Shown piece after piece: positions 33,086 through 43,447 of a stretch of DNA of 64,000 bases. Position 1 is the first letter of the stretch. Every line of letters begins with the position of its first letter. Under the pieces are notes generated by a model. It was not told the origin of the DNA. It searched no databases and was given only the letters and a program-made list of their open reading frames with translations. Made by a program: the position numbers and the translations under genes. Location: the NCBI RefSeq assembly GCF_024868665.1, contig NC_079893.1, positions 7,465,485 to 7,529,484 of the forward strand, read 5' to 3'. This DNA comes from Triplophysa rosa (lineage: Eukaryota; Chordata; Actinopteri; Cypriniformes; Nemacheilidae).

Positions 33086-33350
33086 TAAGCTCAGGCTGTA
33101 TAGACTGGCCTGACTTTATTACGGTGAAGCTCGCGATTTTTAAAGAGGACACACAGTTTGTGCAGACCCGCCTGACTTTATAACGGTATAAAGAAGACGC
33201 GTGTCCGCGCATGAAGAAGACGCGTGTCCACGCCTCCAGCGTTGTATAAAGAGGATGCGTGTCCGCGCAGCCTGCATTGTATAAAGAGGACACGTGTCTG
33301 CGCAGCCTGCAATGTATAAAGAAAATGCGTGTCCACACAGCCTGCGATCC
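33086..33350. repeat. GC-rich minisatellite, about 37-bp units
   Basis: Units of the form TTGTATAAAGAGGACGCGTG then TCCGCGCAGCCTGC repeat about five times between 33180 and 33348. Upstream, CTGACTTTAT(T/A)ACGGT occurs twice (about 33110 and 33172). The repeat also yields repeating peptides in minus frames (33018-33338, 33178-33390), which I regard as non-genic. Confidence 0.8.
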
Positions 33351-33370
33351 GTGGACTTGCTAAAAGGCTG

Positions 33371-33605
33371 TGATGCTGTGTTCGCACCAAATGCGAAGCA
33401 TCGCGTTCTTCGCTCTATATCTCTGGCGGGAATAGTTTGTTATTTTCGCGACATGAAAAAACATTGTGCAACGGGGAGTGTCTTCACGCATCCAGATGTG
33501 TCAAACTGTAGGTGTCAATGAGCTCTTCGTGCAAATTTCTCGCTCGAGTTGAATTTTTTTAACTTGCGCGGAAGACACATCTATTCGCGTTTGGTGTGAA
33601 CGCAT
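33371..33605. mobile_element. Foldback MITE (ATGCGTTCACACCAAACGCGAA ends)
   Basis: The left end ATGCTGTGTTCGCACCAAAT and the right end TTTGGTGTGAACGCAT are inverted complements. The interior is CpG-rich (TTCGCG, CTCGCTCGAG, TTGCGCGG). 235 bp, noncoding. It directly abuts the minisatellite. No TSD identified. Confidence 0.7.
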
Positions 33606-34338
33606 AATTAATATATTGCATATTTAATATGTACAGTATATATGCATACGTTTTTAGTGCTTATATCTTCTAAACGCGAATTTTGTCACTTTAGTTTTCT
33701 ACTAGCAAAAAATACATACAGTATCTAGGAGTTATGGCAACAGTGTTAGTGGGATTGTATGCTATATGGCATACTAATAAGCACAGACCATATACAGTAG
33801 TTTAAAAGTGTACAGTATGTGGTGTAAAAAACAGTGTTACTCTGAAACAAGTTGGCTCGAGGCAAACGCTGTGGAATAAGTAAGAAATTGCTCACACATT
33901 CATTACAGAGGTCTGTGGCGTTAGTTTGCTCTCACTGGCGGAGTGAGAAGATGAAAATGGAACAAGATGGAACTACGGCACAATAGGAAAAAAGAAAACT
34001 AAATTACTCTCTCTCACACATTCACTCCCTCCCTCACTCACACGCACTAAAAAGCGTAACACAAAGGTACAAAGACACTGTATTCAATTCAAAGGCACTG
34101 AAAAAAGATTTCGCCACTCTTCAGTTTATGAATATTTGGGCCAAATGTAATGTCTCCGTCCAAAAATAGAACTGTAAAACTAAAGCAGGGCGAGCACTTC
34201 AAAGTCACATAAAAACAGCCAAGATGAAAAACTCACTCAACAGGCTAATTTTCCCCCAATCATAGGGGAAGAATTAAAAGAAACCAACATGCAAGTTTCC
34301 ACAGTTCAGTGCTTAAAAAATCTCTTGAGAGAAATAAA
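33606..34338. other. Unassigned noncoding sequence
   Basis: No gene or complete repeat recognised. Confidence 0.45.
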
Positions 34339-34440
34339 GCGGTGGCCTGGTAGTTAGAACCTGCGAAACGTTGAGCTGTGGTGCTGATGTGGGAAATGCA
34401 GGTTTGAATCCTTCATTCAACTTTCTCTGTCAATAAATAT
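34339..34440 (+). mobile_element. tRNA-derived SINE head
   Basis: GCGGTGGCCTGGTAGTTAGA (A-box-like) is followed 50 bp later by GGTTTGAATCC (34401-34411, B-box-like). The order is right for a pol III promoter, but the intervening sequence does not fold as a tRNA, so this is a SINE and not a tRNA gene. Confidence 0.65.
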
Positions 34441-36199
34441 GATCAAAAACAAATGAAGAAAACCGTTTTTAAAATGTTAGTTTTAAACAGTTATGACAGA
34501 TAAAAGAAAGACATGTCAAGAGAAAATGAAAGAAAATGTCAAGAGGTTTCAAAAAGATGCTTTGGTTTCAGTGCGTGTTTGAACGTCTACTTGACATATG
34601 AATGAATGAATGAAGGTAGAAAGCATCAGTAAGTGTTAAAAAACAGTAAATGACAAAAACCCAGAGATGAAATAAGAACTCTCGCCATAATGCGAAGTAA
34701 ACAGAGGAGGAGAGGTAAAGGGAACAGGGTGACTCACAGTCCTTGAGGGAAGAAAAGAGCTTCAGTTTACCAGAACGTGTTTATACTCTGAAAAACCTTG
34801 TCACTCTGAACCCATAGAAATTCTTACAGAAAAAAATAAACTATTTTCCTGCTGGACCCCGGAAGATATATTTCTCTTATTTGCGGATACACAAGCATTA
34901 GAGCAACCCTATTAATCCAACAGAGAGGCGCATGGGTTAATATCAGTGTGGATATCTCCGGTTGGATTATTACATTGGCCTGGGTGGACTAAAAGTGAAG
35001 TTCTTCGATGAAAGTCAAGGGGTCATATGGGATTGCAGAGCTCCGAAATGGCCTTAGATATCATCGGCAGGATTTCTATGGTAACAAATGACCTTAACCA
35101 AGTAATATTCCTATAATTATCATTGGCTGTGACATCTTTCGAGGCATCCAGGGATAGGCTGTGACAAAAGGTTGTGATCCAACGTGTCCTCAATTATATC
35201 GAGACGGAAAGCAAAATTATGAGTTAAGGGATGTTATTAGGATGAGATATTTGGAAACACAGCCTACATCCCCGAATAGCCGTAATATGGCTTTTTAATT
35301 AAATAGCTGTGGCCACATGTATTTTTATTCTGTGTGTTTGTTTTAAACGAGTCTATTTGTGTCGGAAATCCACAGGGAGAACTTGCTGGGGAAAAATGGT
35401 TCGATCTAGCCTGTAGCTAGCAGCCAAAACCCATCCGCATTTCACACATCCCTCTGTCTCTCCCTGCCATGGGGGAAGAAACAGGAGGAAGGGTTATGTA
35501 AATAATGGAAAAGGGTAATGGGCCTTTAAATACATTATTGAACTACAGGTGTCTGTGAGAACACACAAACAGACGAGCAGATAAGGGCCAACACACAGGC
35601 CTTTCGAGCCTCTCTAGCCCAAAGCTACTCAAATCTCCAATATCTCTTTATTGTGCTGTTTATTCTGCTATCTGAATGCATTTCTTAGCGGCTCTGTCTT
35701 CAAACAGTCCATTTACCACTAACAGTCCGAGTATAGAATAACAATAATTTTAATATCCTCCATTATTCTTCCAGACAGTGCAGAGCATGTTACCGGTGCT
35801 GCAACACAAACGGCTTTAAACACAAGAAACCCACAATAAACACAAAGGAATTCATTAGATGTTAATTAGTTGACACTCAATGAATAAATGATGAAAGATG
35901 ATAATTTACTCTGAAAAGCACATTTGCAGTTGCCCATGTGACCCTGCCTGTGAAAACTAGGCTAAAGTTTGACCATCAAATGACCATCAAAGTTTGATTT
36001 TGATCATTAATTTCACTACGATTTCAAACTTTGACATGGCCTTACTCACCCAATATTAACGATATCAGGGTTATATTTTCACAGAACGTTCTTAAAGTCA
36101 ACAGGAACAGGAAAATTCTAAGTGTTTTACACAGTGTTGCAGTGATTATTATAAATTATTATCTGTGCACACCATTCTTTTTTTTAATTCATTTGCACT
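34441..36199. other. Repeat-poor block, candidate conserved noncoding region
   Basis: 34860-35590 has no recognisable transposon, microsatellite or coding frame of note, and carries homeodomain-type motifs (TTTTTAATTAAATAG at 35291, CCTATAATTATCATTG near 35109). No gene recognised. Confidence 0.45.
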
Positions 36200-36492
36200 T
36201 GTTATGTTTAATCAAAAACTTTAAGCTCCTCTCCCCCTCTCAACAACAACTCTTCACCACATGACGTAAGCTACGAAAAAGAGGTAGGACTATACAGACT
36301 GTCCAATGGTCAGGCATTTTTTAGCCCTCCCCTCCAGGCCCGACTTACAACAAACCAATCAAAAAGGGAAGGGCAAAATAAAGCCCGCCCTACATTTTTT
36401 CTAATTTCCGAAGCCGTTTCACCCGGATATACTGTACGTCACGAAACGGAAAAGAAGTCAATCACAATGTCCGTTTCATGGTGACTTTAAAG
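36200..36492. mobile_element. Right part of a TTAA-type MITE (minus start TTAAAGTCACCATGAAAC)
   Basis: TCCGTTTCATGGTGACTTTAA at the right edge gives, on the minus strand, TTAAAGTCACCATGAAACGG. Internal GACTGTCCAATGGTC and CCCGCCCTACATTTTTTCTA resemble recurrent cyprinid MITE interiors. The left edge is uncertain. It shares its terminal TTAA with the next element. Confidence 0.45.
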
Positions 36493-36964
36493 GGGAGGTC
36501 TAATGGAATTTCACTTTTTTAAATTTAGTTAGTGAGTAGCATAGCTGTTTGAGCATAAACAACATCTGCAAAGTCACAACGCTCAAAGTTCACAGAAAAG
36601 GAAGATATGTTCTTTAACAGAAATCACTTTTTAAAGTGATGAACGGCTCGTTGCGACAAGCTACTTCCTGCCTCATGACGGCCAAATTTTACATAAACCC
36701 TGCCCTCTGGAACACGGATAGGGTAATAGGGGGACATCTCAACACACACTCTAAGCAGTAGACCAATCACAAAATACTGGCTCAGCTTGACCAATCGGAG
36801 CGTTTCGGAAGGAGGGACTTCGTAGAACCAGGAACTCAACAGCCTGTTTTCTGAGAATCGAGATGATGGTGTAAAACACAGGTGACATATATAATATATA
36901 AAGCATTTTTTGAAAATTAAAACATATTGTTTAGCACATCAAAAGCTTAATAGAGACTTTAAAA
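36489..36964. mobile_element. TTAA-type MITE (TTAAAGGGGAGGTCTAATG)
   Basis: Starts TTAAAGGGGAGGTCTAATGG; the body carries GAACGGCTCGTTGCGACAAG, AACCCTGCCCTCTGGAACAC and CTGGCTCAGCTTGACCAATC, blocks that recur in this family. A probable right end, GAGACTTTAA at about 36955-36964, is weakly complementary to the left. Confidence 0.55.
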
Positions 36965-37499
36965 TAGGCAAAATAGGAGCCGTTTAACATTATAGGATGG
37001 TTTTATGTAGAAAAGATTAAATCACCAAAACATGACTTAAGCTGGGTTTTTACAGACAGGGTCACATATTTGAACGAGCACACTAAGAGACATAACGTCC
37101 AATTTGATGTCATTGCTGATGTCATTGGTGTTTGTCTCTCTGTGTCTCTAACTAAATGTAAATATGAAGAGGCATGAATTATATTTATTTCATTTAGACT
37201 ATAGGTACTACAGACTGAATAAAGCACATATACGTGTTGCACATATACAGTATTTTTATGGTTGCTTTAACTTTCTGTTTTTATGGCATGGAAAAGACAA
37301 TAAAGGTATCTGTACAGTAACTATAAAGGGAGAGCATGCTTGCAAAGTCAACGTAGTTTTCCAAGAAACACACATACACATAATAAGTTGATTTGAATAA
37401 GTTGGTTAAATGTATATAAACATTACAAACATTGTTCAAATATAATGTAAGCTTTTTCAAGAAGTGACTTCCGAACTTACAAAAAATACCTTTTAATGA
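36965..37499. other. Unassigned noncoding sequence
   Basis: No gene recognised; may be part of the adjacent MITE. Confidence 0.35.
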
Positions 37500-37920
37500 A
37501 ACCAAGCTACCAAAACATGTCAGAGTTTGTCTAAGTATGATGTCATTCTCCACCATAGCCTTTTTAGCCCCGCCCACTGATTAATGCATGTAGGAGGAGC
37601 AACAAAATGATAGACACACTTGAGGATTACAAGATGTCTTTGCAAGCATTGGGATTCAAACATTAACCTAATTAACCAGATTTACGTACATGAACCAAAA
37701 TTATTGTTTTTTATAATGTTTTCAGTGTCACAGTAGAGTTTTAATATGCAAAATTGATAGCCAATCATTTATTTCCATTATTTCCAATCAAAACAGCATC
37801 TTTCAGAAAGAGGGTCAAAACCAGTAAAAAAAACAGCCTATTATTTGAAATTATGCTAACATTTGAAGTGGACCTCAGAGAACGTTATAAAATGTTTAAA
37901 AAGTAGTTCATGACACCTTT
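37500..37920 (-). mobile_element. TTAA-type MITE fragment (minus start TTAAAGGTGTCATGAACTA)
   Basis: The right edge AAAAGTAGTTCATGACACCTTTAA is a recurrent terminus. The CCCCGCCCACTGATTAATGC block near 37568 fits the interior of this family. The left boundary is uncertain. Confidence 0.5.
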
Positions 37921-38002
37921 AAAATTTCTACATTTGGATTGCACCAAAAAAGTAAGTCATACGTGTTTGGAACAATGTAAATCTATGTAAGCAAAACGTA
38001 GT

Positions 38003-38184
38003 GTGCTGTAAAAAAGAAATGTTTTAAATTATGTTAAAAAAATAAGTAACCTGGCTGCCTTAAAATTTTGAATTAACTGAACTTAAAAATATTAGTTAAC
38101 ATAACTAGTTTGCATGAAATTGTTGAATGAACTCAAAACTCTACTTAAAAAAATAAGTTAACCCTAAAATTATTTTTTACAGTG
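38003..38184. mobile_element. AAGTTGAAACAACA-type foldback MITE
   Basis: The right end CTAAAATTATTTTTTACAGTG complements the left TGCTGTAAAAAAGAAATG. The internal arms CTGCCTTAAAATTTTGAATT and AAAAATATTAGTTAACATAA match the copies at 42866 and 47033. Confidence 0.65.
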
Positions 38185-39339
38185 TGTGCTACTCCAACAA
38201 CATTTATGTTACCTTCATGTAGTACATGCTACGTTCTCTACGGGTTCAGGAGCACAGCTGTAATTACAAGTTTAGTTGATGAATCGTGGCCCGTGTTTGA
38301 CCTTGACCCTTCGCTGAGGCAGAGAAGAGCCTTACTAAGTTTCCCTGTTCAACACACACTCAGACTTGTACTTCACATCAGTCTATCCCTCAGGAACAGG
38401 AGAGATTGTTTTTTCATGTTTCCCCTGTTTTTCACATCTTTCCTCTTCTCACTTCCACTTACTCTCCTCCTTCAATTAATCCCACCGAGACTACTGCCAG
38501 AAAAGAAACGGAGGAGGGAGAAATAACGAATGACGGTCTTCCTGCTTGTTACCATTCAAGTGGCCATTAGCGCATCTCATTCAATCTCTCTAATGAACTT
38601 ATCAGACTGAATGACTCCGCGACACACCCACCCTTCATTCCCACTGACGTAGGGGGCCGCACATACTGCTGAAGACGTGTGATTGGTCGATATAAAATAT
38701 GAGCAATATGATAGATTTGTTTTTTTTCTGCACGGCTAAGTCCACTTGGATACTTTGTTTTCATATTTAAAGCAGAACTCCTCTAATGGAAGTTAATTAG
38801 TTTCAAATAATCCATTTTTATCATAATTACCCATGAATCATAGGGAAATATGAGAACGGATACGAAATAAAGTGAGCGAATGACTCAAAGCCTGACCATT
38901 TGTTTTACTCTAGCGCATCATTACTGCACCGCGAGCAGAACAAACCAGTTTTCCCCGCTGTCTATTTGTCTCCATCACTATCAAATCTCGCTTATTGTAT
39001 GAAGTTTGACAGTAAACAGTCCCGTATTAGGATGGATGCTGGCGAAAAGGTGCTGCGGGGACCCCTGCAAGGGGATTGAAGCACAGATTCCCAGCCTCTA
39101 GTCCCCAATTTCCATCTTTGTGCATTGCGTATTCAGCTCAGGTTGGGTCTCCAGGTGTGGTGGCAATCATATCTCTTTGCAGAAGAGGATGATGTCAGCT
39201 TTTTAGGGATGTGCTATTTTTCTGGCTGTTTCCGGGGCTGCTTTAACAGGGCACAACCAAACACTTATTACTCAGGGGCATAGATTATGACAGGCCAATC
39301 TCCGTGAAAAATAACAACAAGCCATCATAGTCAGGCTGA
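38185..39339. other. Repeat-poor block, candidate conserved noncoding region
   Basis: No gene or transposon recognised. A CT-rich patch lies near 38430-38470. 38760-39260 is complex sequence with TTAATTAG and TAATTACCCATGAATCA motifs. The 114-codon frame 38182-38526 is Leu/Ser-rich from the CT patch. Confidence 0.4.
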
Positions 39340-39612
39340 GAGAGAGGAAGGAGAAGCTCAAAAGGATGAGAACGGGAGGAGAGAAAGACACAGGTGAGAA
39401 ATTAGAAAGTGAGAAAAATGAAACTCAAGAATGAAAGCTAACCGGTTAGAAAATAGCCAGGGAGAGGAAGAGTAATAAGAGAACAGAAAGAGGTCGAACT
39501 AAGAAAGGAGAGAAAGAGTGAATGGGAGAGGTGATGATTCAGTGAAATAAAGGGAGACTGAAAAAGCTGACATTGTCCAAATGAAGAGAAAGAGGTAGAA
39601 AGAGAAGTAGCA
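39340..39612. repeat. Purine-rich tract
   Basis: About 270 bp in which the plus strand is dominated by A and G (GAGAGAGGAAGGAGAAG, GGGAGAGGAAGAG, GGAGAGAAAGAGTG). Not a simple tandem repeat. Confidence 0.8.
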
Positions 39613-39788
39613 TCATTAGGTGGATAGAGATTATAAATTATACTTCCTCAGCTAGAGGAACCCCGGAAGATTAAAACGTATTGAAGAAAAAAAGTACCAC
39701 AAATGACAACTCTCTTTCATACGGTATCATAATTGTTGCTTCTGACAGCTATAAGAATAAATGGAGAGCATATGCACGGTTTTGCTTG

Positions 39789-39903
39789 AAGGAACAGTTT
39801 ACTCAAAATTTACGCATCTGTCATCATTTACTCACTGTCATGTTGTTTCTAGACTGTATGCTTTTCTTCCATTTAACAAAAACAATATTTTATAGAATCT
39901 TCT
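39789..39903 (+). mobile_element. Degenerate Angel-like MITE, 5' half
   Basis: GAACAGTTTACTCAAAATTT, TCATCATTTACTCACTGTCA and GACTGTATGCTTTTCTTCC follow the family order with many substitutions. Confidence 0.65.
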
Positions 39904-40010
39904 TGTTTAAACAAAGTGAATAGAAACAGGGAGTGTCACTCTCAGTTTTGTATTTCTTGTTATATAAAATAGAATACAGTAATACCAAATGATCTTAAGA
40001 AGTTATAGTA

Positions 40011-40577
40011 CACTGTCGTAAAAAAATGGTCAAAATATATACCCAAGCTGTTACCGGGCTGGTATCTTTTAAAAAATAAATGTTTGCACTTAAGTGGTGC
40101 ATATTAGTACCTCAGAGGGACATATTGGCACCAAATGGACATATATTTGTACCTAAATAGTACAGTACATATGGGGACCTTTTATAGGGATAGTTCACCC
40201 AAAAATGAAAATTCTGTCATTATTTACTCACGCTTAAATTGTTTCAAACCTGTATACATTTATTTGTTCTGTTGAACACAAAATAAGACATTTAAAAGAA
40301 TGTGGGAAACTACACAGTTCTGGGGCACCATTGACTACTGTAGTAGATTTTTTCCTACTACAGCAGTCAACAGTGCCCCAGAACTGTTTGATTACAAACA
40401 TGCTTCCAAATATCTTTTTTGTTTTCAGAACAACAAGTAAATGTACCTGTATACAGGTTTGAAACAACTCGAGGGTGAGTAAATGATGGCAGAATTTACA
40501 TTTTTGTGTGAACTATCCCTTTAAGTATTCTGCCCTAGTGACAGCTTGGGTACATTTTGACCATTTTTCTGACAGTG
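40011..40577. mobile_element. MITE with 40-bp TIRs, split by a nested Angel copy
   Basis: The left end CACTGTCGTAAAAAAATGGT..ACCCAAGCTGT is the inverted complement of the right end ACAGCTTGGGTACATTTTGA..CTGACAGTG. The interior has repeated GTACCT/ATATTGGCACC motifs. The intact Angel copy (40183-40524) sits inside, so this element is the older one. Confidence 0.8.
40183..40524 (+). mobile_element. Full-length Angel-like foldback MITE
   Basis: Left arm TATAGGGATAGTTCACCC, right arm GGGTGAACTATCCCTTTAA-type end (here TGTGTGAACTATCCCTTTAA). The centre is a near-perfect palindrome: GTTCTGGGGCACCATTGACT against AGTCAACAGTGCCCCAGAAC. The whole 342 bp can fold as one long hairpin. Noncoding. Confidence 0.9.
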
Positions 40578-40735
40578 GATGTGTGGATTTAAATAATCAT
40601 AGAATGACATGTAACTTAATGTTTAGAAATGTACAAATTTTTACACAAAATCCATTTGAAATCACACAAATCTATGGAAACCTTTATGCAGTTATTTTTA
40701 TCTGACATTATTTTACTACTATATTACGCACACAC
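40578..40735. other. Unassigned short spacer
   Basis: No feature recognised. Confidence 0.4.
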
Positions 40736-40940
40736 AATCAGAATCAGAATCAGAATCAGAAGAGCTTTATTGCCAAGTGTGCTTGCACACACAAGGAATT
40801 TTCTTTGGTGTTGGAAGCTTCTAGTACAGACATTCAACACAATGACAATACAATATAATACGATTTACAGTCTAAAAGATTCTAAATTGTGCATATATAA
40901 AATAAAGACTATTTTACAGAAAATGGGGGATAATAACATA
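40736..40940 (-). mobile_element. LINE 3' end with TGATTC repeat tail
   Basis: Plus strand begins with four AATCAG units, then AAGAGCTTTATTGCCAAGTG, CACACAAGGAATTTTCTTTG and GGAAGCTTCTAGTACAGACA. Read on the minus strand, this is a 3' UTR ending in (TGATTC)n, typical of a fish non-LTR retrotransposon. No coding part remains. Confidence 0.65.
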
Positions 40941-41232
40941 TAAGAGACGAACAAGCGAACACACGTACAAACACAAATGTGAAGGACTGACAGCCCCAGT
41001 CATCTCTTCACTTTCATTCTAAAAAACACCAATTTCTAAGTCATGTGGATTTGGTTAAGGTTAGGCTTCAAAGATTTTTCATTTTCATGTAAACTCTTTA
41101 AATAGAAATTTGAACTATTTAGTCATACTAGGCTGTGATGAACAAAATTATGCAAAACACTCATTCATTCCACACACATGAATTCTCTAAAGCATGCTCA
41201 CACAAACATTCTTTCACTCTCTCTCTCTTTCA
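40941..41232. other. Unassigned noncoding sequence
   Basis: Ends in a CA/CT-rich patch (41210-41237). No gene recognised. Confidence 0.4.
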
Positions 41233-41816
41233 CACACAGTCACGGTTTGTGCACAGAACCCAAGCGCAGGCAGATGGGGGGGTAACAAAAAGACTATTTG
41301 TACAAAACTGAAATAAAAACCCACGATGGGGAAAAACGCTAAAGAAACAAATCAAAAACAACACTTCCCTCAGGGGAGGGGCAAAAACAAAGGAAGGTCC
41401 GTAATAAAAAATATTCACAAACGGTGTATAAGACAAGGCTAGGGAATTTGGACGACAGGATAAACTCACGGGATAGCACGTAATGGCAAGACGAAGGTAC
41501 AACAGACAAACCGGAACTGGACAGAGGGAAACTGGGACTAGATATAGGGGAACACTAACGAGGGTGATGACAAGGGCCAGGTGGGAAGAATTAACACTAA
41601 AGGGAAGATGACATGGGCAGGTGAAGGGAATGAACACTAAGCGGGATAATGATGGGGAAACAAGGAGGCTGGGCCACAGCACGAGACACGTGGCGTAATG
41701 TCAAAACATATAGCCATGCGTCTCCACACAAGACACACACAAGACATGGTACTGTCACGACCCTGTCCACCAAACTAGAAAACTCTGGACAGGAGGGACA
41801 GGATCATGACACACAC
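41233..41816 (-). mobile_element. Solo LTR, minus strand, same family as 21576
   Basis: On the minus strand the element (41811 to 41238) starts TGTCATGATCCTGTCC and ends AACCGTGACT. A hairpin formed by 41796-41811 and 41753-41768 (14 of 16 pairs) occupies the same place as the hairpin in the 21576 copy. The interior shares CTAGTGTTC-type, CCCCTATAT and CTGCCTGCGCTTGGGTTCTG blocks with that copy. CACAC flanks both sides (41233-41237, 41812-41816), but in CA-rich DNA this TSD is weak evidence. The 150-codon frame 41230-41682 is spurious. Confidence 0.75.
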
Positions 41817-42831
41817 ACAGCATAATCAGCAGTCCCACATTAAATCTGGACCAACGACTTCATCTTCATTTACACAGTGGGGGGGCTCACAGCAGTAAAA
41901 CTGTCTGTTCGCTCATGAGGGTTTTGAATCAGGAAAGCGAAAATACCTTTCCGCTCCCCGTGCATCCTGACTCTTACCTGCCGTTTCTCTCCTACAAACA
42001 CACACACACACCCTTCTCCTCCTCATAAACTCCCTCATCTCACCTCTAACTGCCCTTAACTATTGTCTCCACATGTATTCATCACCTCCTCTTTTCCACC
42101 CACCTCAGTTACGCTTATCTCTCGCCAGCTGGGCGCTGCCTCCTTCACCCTCCCCGTCTCCCCCAGTCCACGGCTCCATTCACAGCCGGGCAGCGGCAGA
42201 CTTTTGGCCCCCAGCAAAGCGGTTCCAGAGCATGCTTATTTTCTCCCTGTCCTATCAGCGCTGATCTGCTGTCAGTTAACCAGGCCCGGGCAGAGCTCTC
42301 GGGCCGCTTCCACTGATCTCCTGTCAGTCACACGGACCTCGCTTTAGCTTCCTGACCATTCCCAGCTGCTTGTTATTCCACACAGGGAGCAATCTGTAGA
42401 ACGCTCAAAATAGCAGAGTAATGGATTCCTGGCGTCAGCGAGCCAGTTTAATGCCCGAATTCTCTACACCACAGCCTGCTGGTGTAGAGAACTCTGGTCA
42501 TGTACACTGCTGGGGGACAGAGTGGATCTCATTTAGAAAGACAGCATAGTTTAAACTCATGAGGTGACTAAACCAGGATTTCAACTTAAACCTGGATCGA
42601 AGAGTTCTGCCTATGAAACACCACACACGTGAATATTAAGACCAACTGCTTAAGACTGCGGTGGACATGCAGCTTACCCAAAAGATCATATTAAAGCAAT
42701 TGTCTAAGTACAATTATTCGATATATACAGTAAATACTTACACATTTTACAAACATCTTTAGTATCAAAAATTGGTAAGTACTTTATATGAATTTGTATG
42801 ATCTTATTCATACTTTTTAGTGTGATTTGCT
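41817..42831. other. Unassigned noncoding sequence, CT/C-rich in part
   Basis: Short CA run at 41997-42012. 42040-42340 is C-rich with Pro/Ser-rich frames (42063-42347, 42073-42264) that lack family resemblance. Confidence 0.45.
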
Positions 42832-43237
42832 TTTGCGCCAGTGACATTAAAACGTAAAAATGTATTTGTTGTTTCAAAAGTTGAACTTAAAAAAATTTGT
42901 CATCCAGCTGCCTTAAAATTTTCAGTTAATTCAACGTACAAATATTAGTTATTATGTGAATTTGATTCAAAATTGTTATGTTAACTAATATTTTTAAGTT
43001 GAATTAAAGGCAGCAGGGTCACTTGTTTTTTTAAGTTAAAACAACAAATCAGCTTAAGTATGGCGTTTTTCGAATAATCGTACATTTTTAACGATTCACA
43101 TCGCACAAATTCATTAGAATTAGCCACCTCGTAAAATACGTAGGCTATGAATTCCCAAAGTGCACTTGTGTGTATGTGTATGATTATTATGACATCTTCT
43201 CATAATGACATTTGTAAATATTTTTAAAAAAACTAAG
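42832..43237. repeat. Source copy of an exact 406-bp duplication
   Basis: Identical by eye over 406 bp to 46999-47404. It contains a complete foldback MITE (42866-43049) plus about 190 bp of flanking unique-looking DNA, so the duplication is not a simple transposition of the MITE. Flanking sequence here is not shared. Confidence 0.92.
42866..43049. mobile_element. AAGTTGAAACAACA-type foldback MITE
   Basis: Arms TTGTTGTTTCAAAAGTTGAA..CATCCAGCTGCCTTAAAATT and AAGTTGAATTAAAGGCAGCA..AAGTTAAAACAACAA are inverted complements around a TTATTATGTGAATTTGATTC centre. Confidence 0.75.
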
Positions 43238-43247
43238 TACTGTACAT

Positions 43248-43447
43248 AAAAGAGTAGTACACCCAAAAATAAAAATTCACCCTCATGTCATTCCAAACCT
43301 GTATAACACAAAAGAAGATATTGTAAAGAACGTTGGTAACCAAACAACCCTGTAACACATTAACTTCCATTGTATGGAAATCAGACAACACATCAGACAT
43401 TTCTCAAAATATATTTTTTGTGTTCCATAGAAGAAAGGGTCATATAG
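43248..43447 (+). mobile_element. Angel-like MITE, 3' end truncated
   Basis: AGTACACCCAAAAATAAAAATTCACCCTCATG starts the element (missing ATTTACT segment), then GTTGGTAACCAAACAACCCTG, CTTCCATTGTATGGA and TTTTGTGTTCCATAGAAGAA of the right arm. The terminal GGTGAACTATCCCTTTAA is missing. Confidence 0.8.

Noticed and set aside
33180..33348. CRISPR-like array
   Set aside because: Units are contiguous and degenerate with no unique spacers, and the DNA is vertebrate.
33018..33390. Repeating peptide frames on the minus strand
   Set aside because: They reflect the 37-bp minisatellite; the unit length is not a multiple of three, so the peptide changes frame between units.
34339..34411. Possible tRNA gene
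   Set aside because: A-box- and B-box-like motifs are present, but no acceptor or anticodon stem can be formed; it is a SINE head.
41230..41682. 150-codon minus-strand open frame
   Set aside because: It lies inside the minus-strand LTR and resembles the spurious frame in the 21576 copy because the DNA is homologous, not because a protein is conserved.
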